From positions 1-46,374 of the forward strand of contig CAZWDL010000053.1 in assembly GCA_964632995.1 (NCBI GenBank): a stretch of 46,374 nt of DNA, written 5' to 3'. Under the pieces are notes generated by a model. That model was not told the DNA's origin. It did not search any database and saw only the letters and a list, made by a program, of their open reading frames with translations. The position numbers were made by a program, and so were the translations under genes. Shown piece after piece: positions 41,327 to 46,374 of this stretch (positions within the stretch are counted from its first letter, which is position 1; each line of letters opens with the position of its first letter). Source of the stretch: CAZWDL01 sp964632995 (GTDB lineage: Bacteria > Bacteroidota > Bacteroidia > Chitinophagales > Saprospiraceae).

Positions 41327-41670
41327 AGTCATATGTTCAAGACGTTTCAAATGCAGAATAAATGAAAACAAAAGACCGGGTGGCAAAGATCCGGCCCGCA
41401 GTTCACAATTTAGGGATTCCGTTCCGGAGGAAAGGATCAGGCTTATCAAATCAACCAAATATGTAACGAAAAATAGGAAAAATTGATTGCGGACGACTCC
41501 TTTTAACAAAACTGTAACAACCCGGTGAGAATGGCCCGGTAAAAAAAGGGTATAATTGTATTTGGTGCTGCAACTTTGCATTGAATACGACGTTCCTTGA
41601 TGAAACGGGCAATTTCTTGTTTATTTGCGTGCTATTTAGGAATGCTGTACCTCCGATTGTGTGAAGAATT
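41327..41670. other. Divergent intergenic region
   Basis: A 344-base gap between two divergently transcribed genes. It holds candidate promoter boxes for both: CATATTTG on the minus strand (41463-41456), and TTG at 41597-41599 with TTTATTTG at 41620-41627 on the plus strand. Each has one mismatch to TAnnTTTG. No RNA gene or repeat was recognised. Confidence 0.4.
41597..41627 (+). promoter_or_regulatory. Weak promoter candidate for the VWA gene
   Basis: TTG at 41597-41599, a 20-base spacer and TTTATTTG (one mismatch to TAnnTTTG) at 41620-41627, ending 43 bases before the ATG at 41671. Confidence 0.35.
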
Positions 41671-43770
41671 ATGAAGAATTTGACTTTTCAATATCCTGCT
41701 TGGTTTATCGTCTTTTGTGTATTGTTGGGACTGGTCTACGCATTTACCCTATACTACCGTGATCGCAGTTTTCGCGAGCACGGCGCCCGGCTCAATCTTT
41801 TGCTGGGAGGGCTGCGTTTCTTTACAGTCACCCTACTCAGTTCACTGCTGTTATCCCCGCTGTTGAAGTCCTCGGTGATTGACACGAAAAAGCCGATTGT
41901 CGTGCTGGCACAGGATGCCTCGCAGTCTGTCGCGGCAGAAATGGACGAAGCAGAGCAAAGGGCTTATCTGAAACAGCTGGATAATCTGTCACAGGAACTG
42001 TCGCAGGAATACGAGTTGGTCGAATACGCCTTCGGGAACTCCGTCCGGGAAGGGCTCGATACGGCAATGAATGACAAGGTGACCAATATATCTAACCTGC
42101 TGACCGATCTCTATGACCTTTACAGCAACCAGAACCTGGGCGCCGTCATTCTGGCTTCCGACGGCATATACAACGAGGGGAGCAATCCGGTATATGCCAG
42201 CACCCGCCTCTCGGCGCCGATCTATACGATTGCGCTCGGCGACACTACTCCTAAGCGCGACGTTGTCATCAAGCGGGTTTTTCACAATCGTATTGCCTAT
42301 CTGGGTGACCGCTTTAGCATACAGGTAGATGTTGCCGCCCAGAATTACAACGGAGCGAATACGAATGTGACGGTATATAAGGTGGTCGATGAAAACCGGC
42401 AGCAATTGCAACAGGTCCCGCTTCAGATTAATCGCGGTGATTTTTTCGAAACCAAGGAACTAATACTGGATGCCTCGGAAAGTGGCGTACAGCGTTACCG
42501 CGTGGTCGTCGGCGCTCTGGAAGGAGAAGCCTCCCGCGCTAATAATGTTAAGGATATTTTTGTCGATATACTGGATGCCCGTCAGAAAATTCTCATCCTG
42601 GCCAACGCTCCCCATCCTGACCTGACTGCCTTGCGGCAAAGTATCATCAACAATAAGAATTATCAGGTGACGATTGCCTACGCGGATGATTTTCAGGGCA
42701 ACCTGGCTGCGTTCGACTTTGTGATCTTCCACCAGCTGCCCAGCCGCAATCACGATATTGCCGGTATTCTCAACCAGCTGGACAAAAACAACACCTCGCG
42801 GTTCTTCATCGTGGGTGCACAGACCAACCTAAGCCGCTTTAATCAGTTGCAGCCGCTATTGAATATTGTTGGCGACGGCCGTAATACCAATGAGGTGCAG
42901 GCAAGGGTGGCGCCGCAGTTTAATCTGTTCAACATAGAAGAGCGCGTAGTAAACAATCTGCCCAATTTCGCTCCGCTCACCGCCCCCTTCGGTGAATTTC
43001 AGGCTTCCCCCAATGCGTCGGTGATGCTTTATCAACGCATCGGCAAAGTGGATACCCGCTACCCCTTACTCGTTCTGGGCAGTGATAACGGCACGAAGAC
43101 CGGCGTGCTGGCCGCCGAAGGGATCTGGAAATGGCGGCTGTTCGACTATCTGCAGCACGAGAACCACGAGCTGTTCAATGAACTGCTGGGGAAAACGGTG
43201 CAGTACGTCAGTCTCAAAGAGGATAAGCGGCGCTTCCGGGTCAACATCAGCAAGAATATTCTCGATGAGAACGAAGCTGTCTATTTCGACGCCGAGCTCT
43301 ATAACGATAGCTATGAACTGATTAATGATCCGGACGTAAGTATCGTCATCACGAACAGTGAAGGCAACGAATTCGCTTATACCTTCAACAAGACCAATCA
43401 GGGGTATACCCTCAACGCGGGCACCCTGCCGGTCGGTAATTACAACTTCCGGGCCAGTGTTAAGGTCAATGGTGAGGAGCTGGATTACAACGGGCAGTTC
43501 AGCGTGCAACCCATTCAGCTGGAACTGTACGAAACGACCGCCGATCACGCCTTGCTGGGGCTGCTGAGTGAAAAGTACGGTGGGCGGTTGCTCTATCCGG
43601 AAGACCTCTCCTCGCTGCCTCAGATCATTGCTGAACGAGGCACCGTTAAGCCGGTCATCTACGAGACTACCAAAACGCGCTCGGTCATTAACCTGAAGTG
43701 GATTTTCTTCCTTCTCCTGCTGCTGCTAACGGTAGAGTGGTTCTTCCGGCGGTACTTCGGGTCGTATTAA
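41671..43770 (+). CDS. Membrane protein with VWA-like domain (Bacteroidota)
   Basis: 699 residues. Two N-terminal membrane spans (about 9-28 and 46-64) are followed by a periplasmic VWA-like domain with an intact MIDAS pattern, DASQS (Asp82, Ser84, Ser86), and a later ASDG. Beta-rich modules follow, and a third domain begins near IVVDILDARQKILILAN-like residues (here FVDILDARQKILILAN), resembling the GATase-like half of such proteins. A C-terminal span (WIFFLLLLLLTVEWFF, about 675-690) ends the chain. This architecture resembles BatA/CglB-like membrane proteins often encoded alone in Bacteroidota. Divalent-metal-dependent binding is likely. The ligand is unknown. Confidence 0.8.
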   Translation: MKNLTFQYPAWFIVFCVLLGLVYAFTLYYRDRSFREHGARLNLLLGGLRFFTVTLLSSLLLSPLLKSSVIDTKKPIVVLAQDASQSVAAEMDEAEQRAYLKQLDNLSQELSQEYELVEYAFGNSVREGLDTAMNDKVTNISNLLTDLYDLYSNQNLGAVILASDGIYNEGSNPVYASTRLSAPIYTIALGDTTPKRDVVIKRVFHNRIAYLGDRFSIQVDVAAQNYNGANTNVTVYKVVDENRQQLQQVPLQINRGDFFETKELILDASESGVQRYRVVVGALEGEASRANNVKDIFVDILDARQKILILANAPHPDLTALRQSIINNKNYQVTIAYADDFQGNLAAFDFVIFHQLPSRNHDIAGILNQLDKNNTSRFFIVGAQTNLSRFNQLQPLLNIVGDGRNTNEVQARVAPQFNLFNIEERVVNNLPNFAPLTAPFGEFQASPNASVMLYQRIGKVDTRYPLLVLGSDNGTKTGVLAAEGIWKWRLFDYLQHENHELFNELLGKTVQYVSLKEDKRRFRVNISKNILDENEAVYFDAELYNDSYELINDPDVSIVITNSEGNEFAYTFNKTNQGYTLNAGTLPVGNYNFRASVKVNGEELDYNGQFSVQPIQLELYETTADHALLGLLSEKYGGRLLYPEDLSSLPQIIAERGTVKPVIYETTKTRSVINLKWIFFLLLLLLTVEWFFRRYFGSY

Positions 43771-43811
43771 CCCGGATTGAATCTTTATGGTGGTTCTCTG
43801 ACAGCAGACAC

Positions 43812-43854
43812 AAAAAAAGAGTCACTGCGTTTTCCGACGCAATGACTCTTTTTC
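43812..43854. terminator. Bidirectional intrinsic terminator between convergent genes
   Basis: AAAGAGTCACTGCGT pairs with ACGCAATGACTCTTT, with one mismatch, around the loop tttccg. It has T5 on the plus side and T7 on the minus side, and serves both the VWA gene and the PUR-family gene. Confidence 0.9.
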
Positions 43855-43900
43855 TTCATGTTCTTTGCTGAGTTGGGTTTCAGGTGTCAGCGGGGAAAGT

Positions 43901-44284
43901 TTACCAACTCATATCATCTTCCGTTTCTACCTCTGACTTTTCTCCATCGTCATCTTCGTTGTTTTCTTCGGCCAAACGGGCCTGATACTCTTCGTGGCGG
44001 CGGGTGTACTCATCGTAGTCGTAGTCGGGCATCAGCTCTGTCTTGACATGGTTGATGACGTCCTCCAGGCTGGTGAGAAAGCGATTGAAGTCCTCTTTGT
44101 ACAAAAAGAGCTTGTGGCGCTCGTAACCATCGCCGTTGAAACGCTTGGTGCTTTCAGTGAGTGTCAGGTAAAAGTCGTCGCCTTTCGTTTTGCGTACATC
44201 AAAAAAGTACGTTCTCCTTTTCCCAGCACGAACCTTCCTCGAATACACACTCTCGAATCTTCTGTGGTTTCTCTCCTTGTCCAC
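43901..44284 (-). CDS. PUR family DNA/RNA-binding protein (DUF3276)
   Basis: 127 residues from a GTG codon at 44284. An in-frame stop lies two codons upstream and there is no ATG before residue 84, so GTG is the only plausible start. The PUR fold pattern is visible: FESVYSRKVRAGKRRTYFFDVRKTK, then DFYLTLTESTKRF and RHKLFLYKEDFNRFLTSLEDV. The last 40 residues are acidic (EENNEDDDGEKSE). The family binds single-stranded nucleic acid as a dimer, and a Borrelia member regulates surface genes. The targets here are unknown. Confidence 0.9.
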   Translation of the reverse strand: MDKERNHRRFESVYSRKVRAGKRRTYFFDVRKTKGDDFYLTLTESTKRFNGDGYERHKLFLYKEDFNRFLTSLEDVINHVKTELMPDYDYDEYTRRHEEYQARLAEENNEDDDGEKSEVETEDDMSW

Positions 44285-44440
44285 TTTTTAAAAGGTTTGG
44301 TTAATAGAAAAAAGTTAGTCTCTCTCTACAAAAGTAAAATTTTGCGGATGATTTCAAAAAAAACGGAATGAAATTGGGTCCTGGGTGCTAGTCGGATGAG
44401 TCAGGCCGATCCCCCTTTCCGCCTTCGATCTGGGTGCTGC

Positions 44441-46336
44441 CTACTGCTGACTACTCTGCTCTTCCGTACGCTGTTTTTCGTACAGGCTGAAGTAATACCC
44501 TTTATTGTCGAGCAGTTCCTCATGCGTGCCCTGTTCGACGATGTTACCGTCTTCGAGAACGAGGATAAGGTCGAACTGAAGCAGGGCGTAGATGCGGTGG
44601 GTGATGAGGATGGCCGATTTTTCCGAAAGGGTTTCGTTAAAATACCCCAGGATTTGTTTTTCTGTATTGGTATCGACGGCGGAGAGGCAATCGTCGAGGA
44701 TGATGATGTCGGGGCGTTTGATGAGGGCGCGGGCGATGGAGACGCGCTGTTTTTGCCCGCCGGAGAGGGTGACACCGCGCTCACCGACCCTGGAGTCGAA
44801 CCCGTAGGATAACTCCGTAATGTCTTCGTACACGGCGGCGTGGCGGGCGAACTCTTCGATTTCCTGCTGACTGGCGTCGCGTTTGCCGAAAGCGATATTG
44901 GCGCCGACGGTATCGGAGAAGAGGAAGGTATCCTGGGGGACATAGCCGATACGTCGCCGGAGATTATCGAGATCGTGATTTTCAATATCGCGCTCATCGA
45001 GGCGGATTTCGCCGCCCGTAACGTCGTACATACGCACGAGCAGGTCGGCGATTGTCGTTTTGCCGGAGCCGGTTTTGCCTATGACAGCCATTTTTTGTCC
45101 GGGGTTCAGCTCGAAACTGATGTTTTTTAGGGCCTGAATACCCGTATCGGGATAGGTGAAGGAGACGTCATCAAAGACGATGTGTCCTTTTAAAGGGATG
45201 GGATCTTGCTGCGGGTTGATGATAGAAGGTTCGGTATGTAGAAACTCGTTGATGCGCTTCTGGGAGGCGGCGGCCTGCTGCACGATAGAGGCGATCCAGC
45301 CAATGGCCGTTACCGGCCAGGTGAGCATGTTGACGTAAATGACGAACTCCGCAATATTGCCGGGGGTGATGGAGCCGCGTACTACCTGCAGCCCGCCGAT
45401 GTACACGGTCAGGATGGTGCTGGCCCCGATGAGAAGGAGCATCAGCGGATAGAAGGCGGCGTTGACCTTGGCCAGTCCCAGCGCTTTATCTTTGTAGTCA
45501 TCGCTTTGTGTGGTGAAATGGCGGACCATAGGAATTTCCTGTACATAGGATTTCACCACCCGTATACCGGAGTATACCTCCTGGGCAATGCTGTTCAACT
45601 GAGACAGCTGCCGCTGGATGATTTCACTTTTCTTATTGATAATATTGCTGACATAGTAGATGGAAATCGACAGAACAGGCAACGGCGCCAGTACGAACAG
45701 GGTGAGTTTCACACTGACGTTGAGCATGGAATAGATGACCATGACGAATAGCGAAACCAGGTTGATCCCGTAGAGCACGGCCGGTCCCAGATACATTCGC
45801 ACCTTGGAGACATCCTCGCTGATGCGCGCCATCAGATCGCCGGTTTCATTGCGTTTGTAAAATGCCAGATCGAGCTTTTCGTAATGACCAAACAGTTCTT
45901 TACGCATATCGTACTCGATCAGCCGCGACATGACGATGATGGTTTGCCGCATAAAGTACATGAAAATTCCCATCAGGATGGCCAAAAACAGAACGAGCGC
46001 TCCGAAAAAGAGCAGATTGCGCCCCAGATAGGCAAAGAGGTCGGCCTGCAAGGGGAAACCTTGATACAGGCGGTACAATCCAATGTTTTCGATGACCAGG
46101 TCGAGGGCTTCCCGGATCATCTGCGGCTGTAACACCCGGAAATAATTGGACAAAGAAACGAAAATGATACCCAGCAAAAAACGCCAGCGGTACTTGATGA
46201 AATATTTATTGAGAACGGAGAGGTGCTTCACGGGTCGTGCCTGCTTTTTTCTGTTTTTCGACGGAGCAATCAAAATCAATTTCTCCTTTACAAGGTTCGT
46301 GTGGCGAACCTGATAGTTATTAAGAGGCTGTTTCAC
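44441..46336 (-). CDS. ABC exporter, fused membrane and ATPase domains
   Basis: 631 residues. A six-span membrane domain (about 50-355) is followed by a nucleotide-binding domain (about 385-625) with Walker A GKTGSGKTT (420-428), Q-loop Gln468, signature LSGGQ (524-528), Walker B ending in Asp548 and H-loop His580. The residue after Walker B is Asp549 where most exporters have a catalytic Glu, as in MdlA-type or degenerate half-sites. The best start is GTG at 46336, one codon after a stop. TTG at 46279 is an alternative, because similarity begins near KHLSVLNKYF. The substrate is unknown: drug or lipid export. Confidence 0.88.
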   Translation of the reverse strand: MKQPLNNYQVRHTNLVKEKLILIAPSKNRKKQARPVKHLSVLNKYFIKYRWRFLLGIIFVSLSNYFRVLQPQMIREALDLVIENIGLYRLYQGFPLQADLFAYLGRNLLFFGALVLFLAILMGIFMYFMRQTIIVMSRLIEYDMRKELFGHYEKLDLAFYKRNETGDLMARISEDVSKVRMYLGPAVLYGINLVSLFVMVIYSMLNVSVKLTLFVLAPLPVLSISIYYVSNIINKKSEIIQRQLSQLNSIAQEVYSGIRVVKSYVQEIPMVRHFTTQSDDYKDKALGLAKVNAAFYPLMLLLIGASTILTVYIGGLQVVRGSITPGNIAEFVIYVNMLTWPVTAIGWIASIVQQAAASQKRINEFLHTEPSIINPQQDPIPLKGHIVFDDVSFTYPDTGIQALKNISFELNPGQKMAVIGKTGSGKTTIADLLVRMYDVTGGEIRLDERDIENHDLDNLRRRIGYVPQDTFLFSDTVGANIAFGKRDASQQEIEEFARHAAVYEDITELSYGFDSRVGERGVTLSGGQKQRVSIARALIKRPDIIILDDCLSAVDTNTEKQILGYFNETLSEKSAILITHRIYALLQFDLILVLEDGNIVEQGTHEELLDNKGYYFSLYEKQRTEEQSSQQ

Positions 46337-46353
46337 TTAATTCTTCAGTTTTC

Positions 46354-46374
46354 TTATGCCTCTTTTTCCGTCAT
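46354..46374 (-). CDS. Possible 3' end of an upstream gene (cut by the window edge)
   Basis: On the minus strand the last bases read MTEKEA then TAA at 46354-46356, 17 bases before the ABC exporter GTG. This may be the tail of a preceding gene in the same operon. The fragment is too short to identify. Confidence 0.25.
   Translation of the reverse strand: MTEKEA

Overview
The window reads as a chromosomal segment of a Bacteroidota bacterium, most likely of the Saprospiria/Lewinella type. The evidence is two secreted proteins ending in a gliding-motility-type (type IX secretion, type B) sorting domain, a PUR/DUF3276 family protein, a TonB-dependent receptor with an N-terminal carboxypeptidase-regulatory-like domain, promoters of the TTTG / TAnnTTTG form, remnants of a propeller sensor plus LytTR regulator pair, and tRNAs without an encoded CCA. 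The genus assignment is inference.

Layout. 1-2140: tRNA-Tyr, tRNA-Gly, tRNA-Thr, tuf and tRNA-Trp. 2275-13921: the secE-nusG-rplK-rplA-rplJ-rplL-rpoB-rpoC block on the plus strand, with a stem-loop in each long spacer and a strong terminator at 14001-14036. 13922-14410: a gene-free stretch of hairpins and repeat debris. 14411-22795 (minus strand): riboflavin synthase, a 936-residue secreted adhesin-like protein, rfbD and rfbC (dTDP-rhamnose), der and era, and a conserved Bacteroidota protein of unknown function. 23035-26416 (plus): a NadR-kinase-like ATPase, a clear TPP riboswitch and a TonB-dependent receptor, together a likely thiamin acquisition locus. 26417-27792: dispersed repeat, decayed two-component genes, and a promoter-terminator pair with no convincing gene between them. 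27793-28380 (minus): a small outer-membrane-like protein. 28667-36670 (plus): a 2667-residue secreted protein with about 25 Ig/PKD-like repeats. 36671-38070: a MITE-like inverted-repeat element, a 5'-truncated marC, and a gene-poor stretch with duplicated boxes and terminators. 38071-46374: a PNPOx-like flavoprotein, an HtrA/Deg protease, an exported Bacteroidota protein often mislabelled asparagine synthetase B, a VWA membrane protein, a PUR-family protein and an ABC exporter.

How genes work together. The first 14 kb is core translation and transcription. The two type IX cargo proteins, the rhamnose genes and the outer-membrane-like protein concern the cell surface. The riboswitch ties the TonB receptor to thiamin status, and the adjacent kinase-like ATPase may act in the same salvage route. 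No defence system, CRISPR array, prophage or intact insertion sequence was seen. The most interesting items are the thiamin locus, the giant repeat protein with its second class of cysteine pairs, and several undocumented non-coding structures.
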